Of a stretch of DNA of 64,000 nucleotides, positions 34,210-43,254 are shown piece by piece. The notes under the pieces are model-generated. The model saw nothing but the letters and a program-made list of their open reading frames with translations, had not been told where the DNA came from and did not search any database. Position numbers and translations under genes: made by a program. Source of the stretch: Halocatena marina (lineage in GTDB: Archaea > Halobacteriota > Halobacteria > Halobacteriales > Haloarculaceae). The DNA is taken from positions 620,001-684,000 of the forward strand of contig NZ_JALLPK010000001.1 in NCBI RefSeq assembly GCF_023276375.1, written 5' to 3'. Position 1 is the stretch's first letter, and each line of letters starts with the position of its first letter.

Positions 34210-35259
34210 ATGGCAACCGAATCCGAGACGCAAGGAAGCATCCCGCGAGACAGCGGGAAGGGAGGCCCATACAGGGCTGGAGTTCGTTGGGTCGAAAACC
34301 TAGGGGATGCCGCATTCGCGTACTTGCTGTTGCTGCCGGTGTTTCTGCTGTTGGGTGTCATCGCGTTCTGGCCACTCCTCCGGACGTTCGAGATGTCATT
34401 GCACGCGGATGCTCTCCGTTCGGCAGAGGCAGTCGGGGCGTTTGTGGGATTACAGAACTACACCGAGTTGCTGACAGGCCAACGAAGATCAAATCTCATC
34501 AGGCCATTCATCCCATCGGTAGCGATCAACGGCGCATTTCCTTTTATTCACGTCCGAAATCCATTCACAACCGCACTCACCGCAACCTTCATTTTCACGA
34601 TCGTGAGTGTCTTCTTCGAGACCATCATCGGGTTTGGTCAGGCGCTCGTGCTCGATCAGGATTTCCGCGGGCGGCGATGGGTGCGCGTGGCCATCATCAT
34701 CCCGTGGGCAGTGCCGATCGTCATCCAAGGGATGATCTTTTTCCTGATGTTCCAACCGAACGTCGGATTTCTGGTCGGCGGTCCCGGTAACCAGACGTTC
34801 CTCCAGCAGCTCGGTGTGTTCTCGTCCACACCACTTTCGACGCCGAGAGACTCGATGCTCATCGTTATCGTCGCGGATATCTGGAAAACGTCCGCGTTCA
34901 TGGCACTTCTCATCCTCGCAGGACTCCAGAGCATCGATCGCTCGTTGTACGACGTGGCGAAAGTGTCTGGCGCGTCGAAGTGGCAACAGTTCAAGATGAT
35001 AACGCTCCCCTTGGTGTTCCCGACTGTAATGGTCGCGATGTTGTTCCGTACCATCGCAGCACTCAGAATCTACGGACTCATCGAGACCGTGTCCACCTGC
35101 AATACCGTTCCGTCGCTGTCGTGTCTCGTTGTGAAGTCATTCGGACAGCGCGCCTACGGCACATCTGCTGCCGTCGCGTTCATAACGGCAGCCATCATTG
35201 GGGTCTTCGTGACGGTGTACATCGTCAACTTCGCCCGAAGCGATATGGGGGGAGTCTGA
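34210..35259 (+). CDS. Sugar ABC transporter permease 1 (MalF-like)
   Basis: 349 residues, six membrane spans after a hydrophilic 35-residue start. The cytoplasmic EAA loop that contacts the ATPase is SLYDVAKVSGASKWQQFKMITLPLVFPT (about 240-267). The longer first permease with an extended N-terminus is the MalF/UgpA-type member of a CUT1 importer. The gene starts four bases after the binding-protein stop and ends two bases before the second permease, so it is in one transcript. Confidence 0.93.
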   Translation: MATESETQGSIPRDSGKGGPYRAGVRWVENLGDAAFAYLLLLPVFLLLGVIAFWPLLRTFEMSLHADALRSAEAVGAFVGLQNYTELLTGQRRSNLIRPFIPSVAINGAFPFIHVRNPFTTALTATFIFTIVSVFFETIIGFGQALVLDQDFRGRRWVRVAIIIPWAVPIVIQGMIFFLMFQPNVGFLVGGPGNQTFLQQLGVFSSTPLSTPRDSMLIVIVADIWKTSAFMALLILAGLQSIDRSLYDVAKVSGASKWQQFKMITLPLVFPTVMVAMLFRTIAALRIYGLIETVSTCNTVPSLSCLVVKSFGQRAYGTSAAVAFITAAIIGVFVTVYIVNFARSDMGGV

Positions 35260-35260
35260 G

Positions 35261-36202
35261 ATGGCGACTGAAACTCAGGACGACCCCGACGCCGGTCCAC
35301 TCACGCGCTGGGTGCAAAGCGCGATACAGCGTCCAGAAAATGTCTATAAGTCCCTGTTCTACGTCGTGACGGGATTCTTCCTCATCACGACGCTGTTCCC
35401 GTTCTACTGGCTACTCGTGCTGGCGTTGACGCCGCTCGATAAGCTATCGAACTTCGGATTTCCGCCTGTCCCGCACGGATTCAACGTCGAAGCGTTCGCT
35501 ACCATCTTCCAGCAAGTGCCGTTTCACTTGTTCATGTTCAACAGCTTCGTGCTCGCTATCCTAACGACGATCTTCGTGTTAGTGATCGCAAGTCTGGCGG
35601 GGTACGTCTTCGGACGACTGGAGTTCCCCGGTCGAGTACCACTCATGCTGTTGATCCTCGCCATCTCGTATTTCCCACCGGCAGCCTTCTTGCTGCCATT
35701 GTTCCAGCTCTTTACGGGTAATGTAGAGATGGTACTCTTCGGGATGACGATCAAGAGTCCTGTTCTATACAACACCCCGTGGTCGATGACGCTGCCGTTC
35801 AGCGCACTGTTCCTGCCGCTGTCGATCTTCATCTTGACGACGTTCTACGGCCAGATCCCTGATGGATTGGAAGACGCCGCCCGCATCGAAGGAACGACGC
35901 GGATCGGCGCGCTCTTCAGGGTAATCATACCGCTATCGGCACCAGGCGTGGCGACGGCTGGTGTGCTGACATTCATCTCAGTGTACAACGAGTTCTTCTT
36001 CTCGTTCTTGATGAACAGCGGTGCTGCGACGGATTGGGCACCATTGGTGGGAGGTATTCTGTCCTTCCAGACCCAGTATCAGCAATTGTTCAACCTGATG
36101 GCTGCTGCGAGTATCGTCGGTGTTCTTCCCGCCGTGATACTGGTAGTCGTCGCACAGGAACGAATCGTGAGCGGACTGACAGCGGGAGCACTTAAAGAGT
36201 GA
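35261..36202 (+). CDS. Sugar ABC transporter permease 2 (MalG-like)
   Basis: 313 residues with six membrane spans. The EAA loop is GLEDAARIEGTTRIGALFRVIIPLSAPG (about 205-232). It forms the transmembrane dimer with the first permease. The end of the gene is six bases before the ATPase ATG (36208). Confidence 0.93.
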   Translation: MATETQDDPDAGPLTRWVQSAIQRPENVYKSLFYVVTGFFLITTLFPFYWLLVLALTPLDKLSNFGFPPVPHGFNVEAFATIFQQVPFHLFMFNSFVLAILTTIFVLVIASLAGYVFGRLEFPGRVPLMLLILAISYFPPAAFLLPLFQLFTGNVEMVLFGMTIKSPVLYNTPWSMTLPFSALFLPLSIFILTTFYGQIPDGLEDAARIEGTTRIGALFRVIIPLSAPGVATAGVLTFISVYNEFFFSFLMNSGAATDWAPLVGGILSFQTQYQQLFNLMAAASIVGVLPAVILVVVAQERIVSGLTAGALKE

Positions 36203-36207
36203 ATACA

Positions 36208-37386
36208 ATGGGAAACGTCAACCTCAATGCAATCACGAAGCGGTACGGAGACGTAACGGCAGTCGATGACATGAACCTCGATATCGAGGACGGAGAATTC
36301 GTCACGTTGGTCGGCCCATCCGGTTGTGGGAAATCAACGACGCTCGAAACCATTTCCGGATTGACGCTCCCGTCCGACGGGACGATCACAATCGCTGGTC
36401 ACGACGTAACGAATCTCCCACCGAAAGACCGCGGGATTGCCATGGTCTTTCAGAACATCGCGCTGTTCCCCCACATGAACGTCTACGACAACATCTCGTT
36501 CGGTCTTCGTCTCCGCGATTTCGAGACCGAAGAGATCGACAAACGGGTGAACAGGGCGGTTGATATCGTCCAACTCGAAGGTATGCTCGAACGGATGCCA
36601 GATGAACTGTCCGGGGGACAGCGCCAACGCGTGGCGATCGCACGCGCCATCGTGCGCGAACCCGAGGTGTTCCTGATGGACGAACCGCTTGCGAATTTGG
36701 ACGCGAAACTCCGAGTTCACATGCGGACTGAACTGCAACGCCTCCACAAGGAGTTGGATACGACGATCATCTACGTCACACACGACCAAGCAGAGGCGAT
36801 GACCATGAGCGATCGTATCGCTGTCATCGATGGTGGTGAACTCCAACAGATCGATCCCCCACTCGTGTGCTATAATGAGCCTGCGAATCTCTTCGTTGCC
36901 GGATTCATCGGATCACCATCGATGAACGTTATCGACGGAGAGGTAAGCAACGATCAATTCCACAGTGATGGATTTGATCTGTCGATCGACTCGGCGACAC
37001 TCGGTTCCGGACCGACGCAGTCGCTGACGGTTGGGATCCGTCCAGAGGACATTTACTTCGCCGAACAAGCGCAAGGCGTGACACACCCATCAGCAGAAAT
37101 TCAGGCCAGAACAGACGTGCTTGAGCCGATGGGTGATGAAATATTCGTCTATCTCGTGCTCAATGACGACGACTCTGAGATGACAATGAGCCAAGACCGG
37201 AGTGATCAGTTGCTGATGAGCGTCGCTCCGGACACGGATATTGGGACAGACGAATCGGTTCGCGTCGTCCTCGATCGCTCTCGAATCCATCTCTTCGATA
37301 CCGCAAGCGGCGATGCGATTCAACACGGACTCACAGAGCCAAAAAGCCCCGCGGGGGCAGAAGCCGAAGCAGAAGGAGACGATTAA
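36208..37386 (+). CDS. Sugar ABC transporter ATP-binding protein (CUT1, UgpC/MsmX-like)
   Basis: 392 residues. Walker A is VGPSGCGKSTT (about 35-45), the signature is LSGGQRQRVAIARAIV, Walker B is VFLMDEPLANLD, followed by the switch histidine in YVTHDQAEAMTM. The C-terminal 130 residues are the regulatory OB/TOBE region (SLTVGIRPEDIYFAEQ). ATG 36208 is preferred to GTG 36199, because the family starts at this methionine and the shorter gap keeps the frame from overlapping the permease. The last 25 residues are low-complexity and Ala/Glu-rich. Confidence 0.95.
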   Translation: MGNVNLNAITKRYGDVTAVDDMNLDIEDGEFVTLVGPSGCGKSTTLETISGLTLPSDGTITIAGHDVTNLPPKDRGIAMVFQNIALFPHMNVYDNISFGLRLRDFETEEIDKRVNRAVDIVQLEGMLERMPDELSGGQRQRVAIARAIVREPEVFLMDEPLANLDAKLRVHMRTELQRLHKELDTTIIYVTHDQAEAMTMSDRIAVIDGGELQQIDPPLVCYNEPANLFVAGFIGSPSMNVIDGEVSNDQFHSDGFDLSIDSATLGSGPTQSLTVGIRPEDIYFAEQAQGVTHPSAEIQARTDVLEPMGDEIFVYLVLNDDDSEMTMSQDRSDQLLMSVAPDTDIGTDESVRVVLDRSRIHLFDTASGDAIQHGLTEPKSPAGAEAEAEGDD

Positions 37387-37387
37387 A

Positions 37388-37591
37388 ATGGTCGCAGACT
37401 CCCTTCTCGTCTATTTCGGTGCCGGGACACTGCTGTTCTTCTTCTGGGCGTATGGGATAGTCTCTTTTGCTTTGGATATGAAAAATAAGATCATACCGAG
37501 TGTAAAACAGTATCGGCGCGGTCGTCGCCGGCTCGCAGAGGAGAAGCAACAGGAACAAGAGCGCAAAAAAGACGAACAACAACTTTACTAA
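37388..37591 (+). CDS. 67-residue single-span membrane protein of the sugar ABC operon
   Basis: The ATG lies one base after the ATPase stop, so the gene is certainly co-transcribed. After MVADSLL comes one membrane helix (VYFGAGTLLFFFWAYGIVSFAL) and then a highly charged, probably helical tail (KQYRRGRRRLAEEKQQEQE and RKKDEQQLY). This is a small bitopic protein with a cationic then Gln/Glu-rich cytoplasmic part. I do not recognise a family. An accessory or regulatory subunit of the importer is the natural guess from position and topology; no direct evidence. Confidence 0.78.
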   Translation: MVADSLLVYFGAGTLLFFFWAYGIVSFALDMKNKIIPSVKQYRRGRRRLAEEKQQEQERKKDEQQLY

Positions 37592-37673
37592 ACCAAGTTA
37601 ATTCATATCAGGAAAATAACGTTACGGTTACACATAGCAATACACATCAAGTTGCGGGACACACTATTACACA

Positions 37674-38771
37674 ATGAACACACAGGATCCTCTCTCTATC
37701 GGTATCGTCGGTCTCGGCAATATCGGGCGGTATCACGCAGAACAGCTCACATCCCTCATGGGGAGTTTCGATATTGAACTCAGTGGCGGGATGGACATCG
37801 CACCAACGGCACGCGATCGGTTTGAGAGCTCCTTCGGTGTTCCGACGTACGAAGACCACGAGAAGCTGTACGAAACTGTCGATTCGGTCATCATTACGAC
37901 GCCGAACCGGTATCACGAGGAGTACGCCGTCTCTGCGCTCGAATCAGACATAAACGTCCTCATCGAGAAACCGATCGCACACACAATCGAAAGTGCGGAC
38001 CGAGTTGCCACGGCTGCAGCGGCCTCAGATGGCGTCTGCATGATCGGGTTCCACAACCGATTTGCAAGTCCAGTGCAGGTGCTCAAACAGTACCAGCAAC
38101 AGGCTCGATTCGGCGACGTCCACCACATCGAAGCGAAGTATATCCGTCGTCGTGGTGTTCCGGGTCGAGGAACGTGGTTTACCGAAGAGGCAGCATCAGG
38201 CGGTGGGGCTCTTATCGACATCGGCGCACACGCGATCGATCTTGCGTTGTATATTCTTGACTTCCCGCAAGTCACTGAAGTCTCTGGTGTAACGCGCTCT
38301 ATCTTCGGCGGGCGGCCGGACTACACTCACCTGGAAATGTGGGGCCGGAGTGGTGAGGGCCCATTCAATGTGGACGATTCTGCGAGTGCATTCATCCGCT
38401 GTGCTGACGGTTCGACTATATCACTCGATGTCGCATGGGCGGCCAATCGACCTCCAAACAACGAATTCGTGGTTCAAGGGAACGACGCGGGCGCTCGCCT
38501 CGACCTCTCCGATGGAGACCTAACTATCTTCGAGTCGTCTTCAGCAGGAGCACCGCACTTTTCTGATTCCGAAGTCAGGACTCGTGATGACGATCCCCAT
38601 CGAATCGAGCAGCAACGGTTCATCCAAGCCAGCAGAGCCTCGGAGGCACCAACTGTCAACACAGTTGAGCAGGCACTCACCGTCCAGCGCGTGATGGACG
38701 CAACGTACCGATCGAACGAACGCGGTCGAGCCGTGAAGATCGACTCTGAACCCCTCCCGACTGTAGACTGA
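37674..38771 (+). CDS. Gfo/Idh/MocA family oxidoreductase
   Basis: 365 residues: NAD(P)-binding Rossmann domain (SIGIVGLGNIGRYHAEQL, residues 7-24) with the family's VLIEKPIAHT motif (about 98-107) containing the catalytic lysine, then the alpha/beta substrate domain with GGGALIDIGAHAIDLALYI (about 175-193). Members oxidise or reduce sugars, inositols and related polyols. It begins about 80 bases after the ABC operon, so it may share its transcript, and should act on the imported sugar or a derivative. The exact reaction is unknown. Confidence 0.92.
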   Translation: MNTQDPLSIGIVGLGNIGRYHAEQLTSLMGSFDIELSGGMDIAPTARDRFESSFGVPTYEDHEKLYETVDSVIITTPNRYHEEYAVSALESDINVLIEKPIAHTIESADRVATAAAASDGVCMIGFHNRFASPVQVLKQYQQQARFGDVHHIEAKYIRRRGVPGRGTWFTEEAASGGGALIDIGAHAIDLALYILDFPQVTEVSGVTRSIFGGRPDYTHLEMWGRSGEGPFNVDDSASAFIRCADGSTISLDVAWAANRPPNNEFVVQGNDAGARLDLSDGDLTIFESSSAGAPHFSDSEVRTRDDDPHRIEQQRFIQASRASEAPTVNTVEQALTVQRVMDATYRSNERGRAVKIDSEPLPTVD

Positions 38772-38919
38772 GCCCCTGTTTCCGTCTGATACCTTCTCGC
38801 GTGGATGCTGTGATTCATGTTTGGAGAAGCGCTGCCAGTCTCTGTGGTTTTTCCGAACGTTTCTCTTCTCGGGTGAGCTTCTGCTGTGAGTGGATTGATG
38901 GAGGATGGGTGTTGGAAGA

Positions 38920-39897
38920 TCACTCCGGAGAGTGTTCGGCACGAAAAGCAGCAACGTTCTCTCGTTCTGGGAGTGCCGTCATCGCTCCCGGTTCCGTAGT
39001 TGTCAGTGCAGCAACTGCGTTTGCAAATTCGAGGAGCTCAATCGGCGACTGTTCACCAGACGCACGTGCAGCAAGAAAGCCCGTGAGGAACGCATCACCC
39101 GCACCGGTCGAATCGACCGGATCAACAGCGTATCCCGGATGAGTGACTGTTGTCTCTCCCCACGGAGCGTCAGCACTCGATACCAGCATCGCTCCTTTGG
39201 AACCGAGCGTCAGCAATACCGTGTGTGGTCCATCCGAAGAACCACAGACGGTTCGTGCGAGCGTCTCAGCATCCGTGCTATCGAATCCTGCCTCGTGGAG
39301 ATCATCCGGTGTTGCCTTGAGAACGTCCGTGTATTGCAGTGCGCTCTCGATAGTCTGATCGAACCCCATGTCCGATCCCTGCCACAGCTCTGGGCGGGCG
39401 TTCGGATCGAACACGACAGTACATCCAGATTCGTATGCGCGCCGTGCGAGATCGAGCGTCGCAGTTCGAGCTGGTTCCGATGCGAGCGCGACACCACCGA
39501 TGACGACCCACTCAACAGCCGCGAGCGCATCGTCCGAAACGCGGCCAACTTCGAGGCGCGTGTCTGCGGTTCCATCGCGATAGAACGTGAACGACCGATC
39601 AGCGCTCTCATCGTGTGAGACGAATGCGAGCGTCGTTTTCGCGGTTGAATCGCGTTCGATGAATCGGTCTGGTATGTCGTTCGATGCGAGGACAGCAGCG
39701 AGGTAGTCACCCATCGGATCCGAGCCGATCCGTGTCCAAAACCACGGATCTTCTCCGAGACGAGCGAGACCAACCGCGAGGTTCGCTGGAGCACCTCCTG
39801 CTCGGCGAGAAAACGTCTCGACGCACTCCAAGGAGCCGACCGTTTCGGGGAGAAAATCGATCAACGTTTCACCAGAAACGAGAATCCGTCGCGTCAT
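38920..39897 (-). CDS. PfkB-family carbohydrate kinase (fructokinase or ketodeoxygluconate kinase type)
   Basis: 325 residues. RILVSGETLIDFLPE and FSRRAGGAPANLAVGLARLG form the N-terminal PfkB pattern with the Gly-Gly motif, and VDPVDSTGAGDAFLTGFLAA is the C-terminal signature carrying the catalytic Asp and anion hole. The ATP site is in LLTLGSKGAM. The kinase could phosphorylate fructose, ribose or 2-keto-3-deoxygluconate; the sequence does not decide. It is convergent with the Gfo/Idh/MocA gene. The start at MTRRILVSGET is chosen because it begins the first strand; further upstream is non-coding. Confidence 0.92.
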   Translation of the reverse strand: MTRRILVSGETLIDFLPETVGSLECVETFSRRAGGAPANLAVGLARLGEDPWFWTRIGSDPMGDYLAAVLASNDIPDRFIERDSTAKTTLAFVSHDESADRSFTFYRDGTADTRLEVGRVSDDALAAVEWVVIGGVALASEPARTATLDLARRAYESGCTVVFDPNARPELWQGSDMGFDQTIESALQYTDVLKATPDDLHEAGFDSTDAETLARTVCGSSDGPHTVLLTLGSKGAMLVSSADAPWGETTVTHPGYAVDPVDSTGAGDAFLTGFLAARASGEQSPIELLEFANAVAALTTTEPGAMTALPERENVAAFRAEHSPE

Positions 39898-40060
39898 GAA
39901 TGATCGATCTATGGCAATCGATAAAACACCGCTGTATGTGTATCGGAAGGATGGTGTCCCTTCGATCGTAGTGTGAGGGTGATGTCGATTGTTTCTCAGC
40001 CACAATGAATATGATTAAAACATCGTATTTGGTGATATGGGTGATCTTTTCTTGGCCGTC

Positions 40061-40069
40061 TTTTAAATA
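40061..40069 (+). promoter_or_regulatory. TATA box of the MBF1 gene
   Basis: TTTTAAATA is centred 26 bases before the ATG at 40091. Confidence 0.55.
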
Positions 40070-40090
40070 GCAGCGGACGGATACACGGGT

Positions 40091-40621
40091 ATGACAAAGT
40101 ACTCCACAGGGGGTGTCAGCTCCAACGATGAGGGGAGCTGCGAGCTGTGCGGTGCCGAGGGTCGTTCGCTGCAGACCGAGCGGGTAGCTGGTGCGCAGCT
40201 CGCTATCTGTTCTGAATGTCGAACGCGCCACGCAGAGGGTGGAAAAAAAGCACGAGATCGTGACGAATATGGACACGAAACGGGGACGCGTGATCCAGAC
40301 GAAGATGACCGACAACAGCGAGCAGTTCGTAACACCGCTCGGATGAACGACGCTCAAAAGAGAGATTCAAAACACTGGGAAGATGGTGCAGACTACGAGC
40401 GAGATCCGCTTCCGTATCTCGTCCGTGGGTACGGTGATCGTCTCGCCAACGCACGGGCGGCTATCGATCTTGGAACCGCTGAACTCGCGGGCGAACTCGA
40501 CGTCGATGAAGCCGACATCATCGCCATCGAACGAGGCCGAGCCACCAGTGCCGACGTCGGCGGCTCGCTCATTACCGCGATCGAAGAACGACTCGATATC
40601 ACGCTATCGGACGATAGCTGA
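40091..40621 (+). CDS. Archaeal multiprotein bridging factor 1 (MBF1)
   Basis: 176 residues: an N-terminal zinc ribbon (CELCGAEG at residues 17-24 and ICSECRTRH near 45), a charged disordered middle (RDRDEYGHETGTRDPDEDDRQQR), and a C-terminal Cro-type HTH (GYGDRLANARAAIDLGTAELAGELDVDEADIIAIERGRATSADVGG). This is the architecture of archaeal MBF1, a transcription or translation-associated co-factor. It has a good leaderless promoter. The gene is transcribed toward the alanyl-tRNA editing gene but separated by about 140 bases. Confidence 0.92.
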   Translation: MTKYSTGGVSSNDEGSCELCGAEGRSLQTERVAGAQLAICSECRTRHAEGGKKARDRDEYGHETGTRDPDEDDRQQRAVRNTARMNDAQKRDSKHWEDGADYERDPLPYLVRGYGDRLANARAAIDLGTAELAGELDVDEADIIAIERGRATSADVGGSLITAIEERLDITLSDDS

Positions 40622-40759
40622 AACGCAAATCCGAATTCAAATCAAGGCTGATTCTTCGCTCGAAGCGCAGCGTGCGTCGCCGGAGCCAGCAGTACTGTCC
40701 GCCTCCTGCTAACCCTGTGAGCCTGAGTCTTTTGTTCGTCGGTGGCTAGATGTCGGTCG

Positions 40760-41995
40760 ATGACAACACCAGCAGCGACCGATCCGGAGACGACCCGCTT
40801 TGAGGCAACTGTCGAGCAAACCGATGCGGGTCTCGTTCTCGATCACAGCTATTTCTATCCGGAAGGAGGTGGGCAACCCGCAGACAGGGGTACCATCGCC
40901 GGTGTTCCTGTTCTCGACGTTCAAAAGCGAGACGGACAGATCGTTCACAGTATCGAAAAAGCAGAGACCGCGTCGATCGAGGTGGGGGCAACCGTCGAAT
41001 GTGCTATCGACGAGCGTTTTCGGGCCTACTGTCGCCGTGCCCACACAGCAAGTCACGTGCTCTATGGTGCTGGACGGCGTCTTCTCTCGGATCTCGGATA
41101 CGGTGGCTTCGGTATCACCGACGAGAAAGTTCGCGTTGACTTCTCGACGACCACCACTATCGATGACGACATCCTTTGTGATATCGAGCAACGTGTCAAC
41201 GAAGTCGTTTGGGAATCGCGCCCCGTACAATGGGAAGAACTCCCGCGAGAGGAGGCACTCGCTCACGAGACAATCGCCTTCAACACGAAAACGGAGGACG
41301 GAATCGCGGGAACAGACCGCATTCGTGTCGTGACTGTCGACAGCGCGGGTCACGAACAATCGGAGCCGTGGGACGTGGCTGCCTGTGGTGGAACACACGT
41401 CCAAAATACGCGCGAGATCGGTCCTGTGACGGTTCTTGAACGGTCGAATCCTGGTGAGGGACTCACCCGGGTCGAGTTTGCGGTTGGCCCTGCTGGTATC
41501 GAACGCCGATCGACCGAAAAGCGCGTCGCACTCGATGGAGCACGACTGCTGGAGACGAACGTCTCTGCTGTGCCGGATGCTATTGATCGATTGCAAACAG
41601 AACGAGACGACTACTCGAACGAGTTGGCGTCCCTCAGAGAACGACTCGTCGACGCCCGTCTTGACGAACTCAGCGAAAACACGGTCGAACGCGACGGACA
41701 GACGTGGCTCATCGGTACCGTTGAGGGGCTCGACGCGAACGGACTCGCAGAGCGGGCACAGACGCTCGCTGGCGAGACCGCAGACGTAGTCGCACTCGTC
41801 AACGGGAGTCAGCTCGCCGTCGGCACCAGCGACACCGATACGGCGGACGCAGGCAGCATCATCGAAAGTGTCACAGACGAGTTCGGCGGTGGTGGTGGCG
41901 GAAGTCCGATTGTCGCACAGGGCGGCGGACTCGGTGGCAATCCAGAGGATATAGTCGCGTACCTCCGAGCAGATCATCCCGAGGCGCTCAACTAG
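40760..41995 (+). CDS. Alanyl-tRNA editing protein (AlaX-type with DHHA1 domain)
   Basis: Trans-editing proteins of this kind hydrolyse Ser or Gly mischarged on tRNA-Ala. The 411 residues run from a small beta-barrel start (SYFYPEGGGQPADRG, residues 27-41) through the editing core: zinc site HTASH (about 94-98) and CGGTH (about 213-217), both intact, to a coiled helix (LQTERDDYSNELASLRERLVD, about 275-295) and a DHHA1 domain ending GGGGGGSPIVAQGGGLGG. Domain order matches the C-terminal part of alanyl-tRNA synthetase. ATG 40760 is preferred to an upstream frame. Small gap to the acyl-CoA dehydrogenase next door. Confidence 0.93.
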   Translation: MTTPAATDPETTRFEATVEQTDAGLVLDHSYFYPEGGGQPADRGTIAGVPVLDVQKRDGQIVHSIEKAETASIEVGATVECAIDERFRAYCRRAHTASHVLYGAGRRLLSDLGYGGFGITDEKVRVDFSTTTTIDDDILCDIEQRVNEVVWESRPVQWEELPREEALAHETIAFNTKTEDGIAGTDRIRVVTVDSAGHEQSEPWDVAACGGTHVQNTREIGPVTVLERSNPGEGLTRVEFAVGPAGIERRSTEKRVALDGARLLETNVSAVPDAIDRLQTERDDYSNELASLRERLVDARLDELSENTVERDGQTWLIGTVEGLDANGLAERAQTLAGETADVVALVNGSQLAVGTSDTDTADAGSIIESVTDEFGGGGGGSPIVAQGGGLGGNPEDIVAYLRADHPEALN

Positions 41996-42051
41996 AACCA
42001 CAACCGCAACAAGAACGGGTAATTTTTGCGCCAGCGCATCGACGAGCGGAC

Positions 42052-43173
42052 ATGGAGCTCAACTCTGAACAGCAGGCCATTCGTGATCTTGTCCACGAGT
42101 TCGCCGTCGAGGAGATCCAGCCGATCGCCCGTGAGGCAGACGAGACCGAGCAGTTTCCGGAGGAGATTTGGGATGGTCTCTCTGATCTCGATCTCACTGG
42201 GTTAACAGTACCAGAGCAGTACGGTGGGTTCGACGCCGATCCGGTCACGTACAGCATTGTCAACGAGCAACTCGCGTACGGGATGCTCGCGGTGGCGACT
42301 GCTCTTTCAGTCCACTGTCTCGCTACCTCCTGTATTGCAGCGTTTGGATCCGATGAGCAGAAAGAACGCTGGCTCCCTGAAATGGTCGCAGGACGACCAG
42401 TCGGTGCATTCGCCTTATCGGAGACGAGTGCGGGATCGAACCCAGCGCAGATGCAAACGACCGCAGAGCGCGAGGGTGATACGTACGTCATCAACGGCGA
42501 TAAACAGTGGATCACCAACGGCGAGCGCTCTGGCGTGATCATTCTTTTTGCAAAGACCGCCCCAGCGGAGATCACACAGTTTGTCGTCCCGAGCGACGCT
42601 GACGGGCTATCGGTCGGCAAGAAAGAGGACAAACTCGGTCTACGAGCGAGCGATACAACATCACTCTCGTTCGACGACGTGCGTATTCCTGTTGAAAACC
42701 GCCTCACAGACGAGGGAGATGGCCTGAGTGCAGCGTTGTCGATTCTCACTGGCGGACGAATCGCGATCGCCTCACAGGCAGTCGGTCTCGCACAATCGGC
42801 GCTCGATCAAACGATCGAATACGTCACAGAACGCGAACAGTTCGGCTCTCCACTCAGTGATATTCAGGCTGTCAGGCACAAAATTGCGGACATGCACGCA
42901 ACGACGCAGACAGGACGGATGCTTGCACGCGATGCAGCACAGAATAAAAAGATGGAATCACCGGAGACCTCAATCGCGGCGAGCACGGCAAAGTACCGCG
43001 CAAGTGAGGGTGCGATGGATGTGACAAACGAAGCTGTTCAACTCCATGGCGGGTACGGCTATACGACAGACTTCGATGTCGAACGACTCTATCGTGACGC
43101 AAAGATCACGACCATCTACGAGGGAACGACCCAGATCCAAAAAACGATCATCGCACGCGAACTGCTGGATTGA
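42052..43173 (+). CDS. Acyl-CoA dehydrogenase
   Basis: 373 residues, the normal size for the family. FAD and substrate signatures: AFALSETSAGSNPAQMQTTA, YVINGDKQWITNG, GGRIAIASQAVGLAQSALDQTIEYVTEREQFG, and IYEGTTQIQKTIIAREL near the C-terminus with the catalytic glutamate (residue about 360). The enzyme oxidises acyl-CoA to enoyl-CoA in beta-oxidation or amino acid breakdown; chain length is not evident. It follows the AlaX gene by 56 bases and may share its transcript. Confidence 0.95.
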   Translation: MELNSEQQAIRDLVHEFAVEEIQPIAREADETEQFPEEIWDGLSDLDLTGLTVPEQYGGFDADPVTYSIVNEQLAYGMLAVATALSVHCLATSCIAAFGSDEQKERWLPEMVAGRPVGAFALSETSAGSNPAQMQTTAEREGDTYVINGDKQWITNGERSGVIILFAKTAPAEITQFVVPSDADGLSVGKKEDKLGLRASDTTSLSFDDVRIPVENRLTDEGDGLSAALSILTGGRIAIASQAVGLAQSALDQTIEYVTEREQFGSPLSDIQAVRHKIADMHATTQTGRMLARDAAQNKKMESPETSIAASTAKYRASEGAMDVTNEAVQLHGGYGYTTDFDVERLYRDAKITTIYEGTTQIQKTIIARELLD

Positions 43174-43224
43174 ACGTGCAGAACCAAACGCATGAAAGTG
43201 CGGAGAGCACCACATACCGGATAT

Positions 43225-43233
43225 CATATTTAC
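43225..43233 (+). promoter_or_regulatory. TATA box of the HAD hydrolase gene
   Basis: CATATTTAC is centred about 26 bases before the GTG start at 43255. Confidence 0.55.
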
Positions 43234-43254
43234 TAGTGAGAATATAGATAACTC

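Noticed and set aside
39903-39922. ATCGAT repeated twice upstream of the PfkB kinase
   Set aside because: ATCGAT is itself palindromic and frequent in this DNA; the pair shows no extended symmetry.
40709-42001. 430-codon open frame antisense to the alanyl-tRNA editing gene
   Set aside because: Long antisense frames are common in GC-rich haloarchaeal genes; the plus-strand protein has intact zinc and DHHA1 motifs, and the antisense translation has none.
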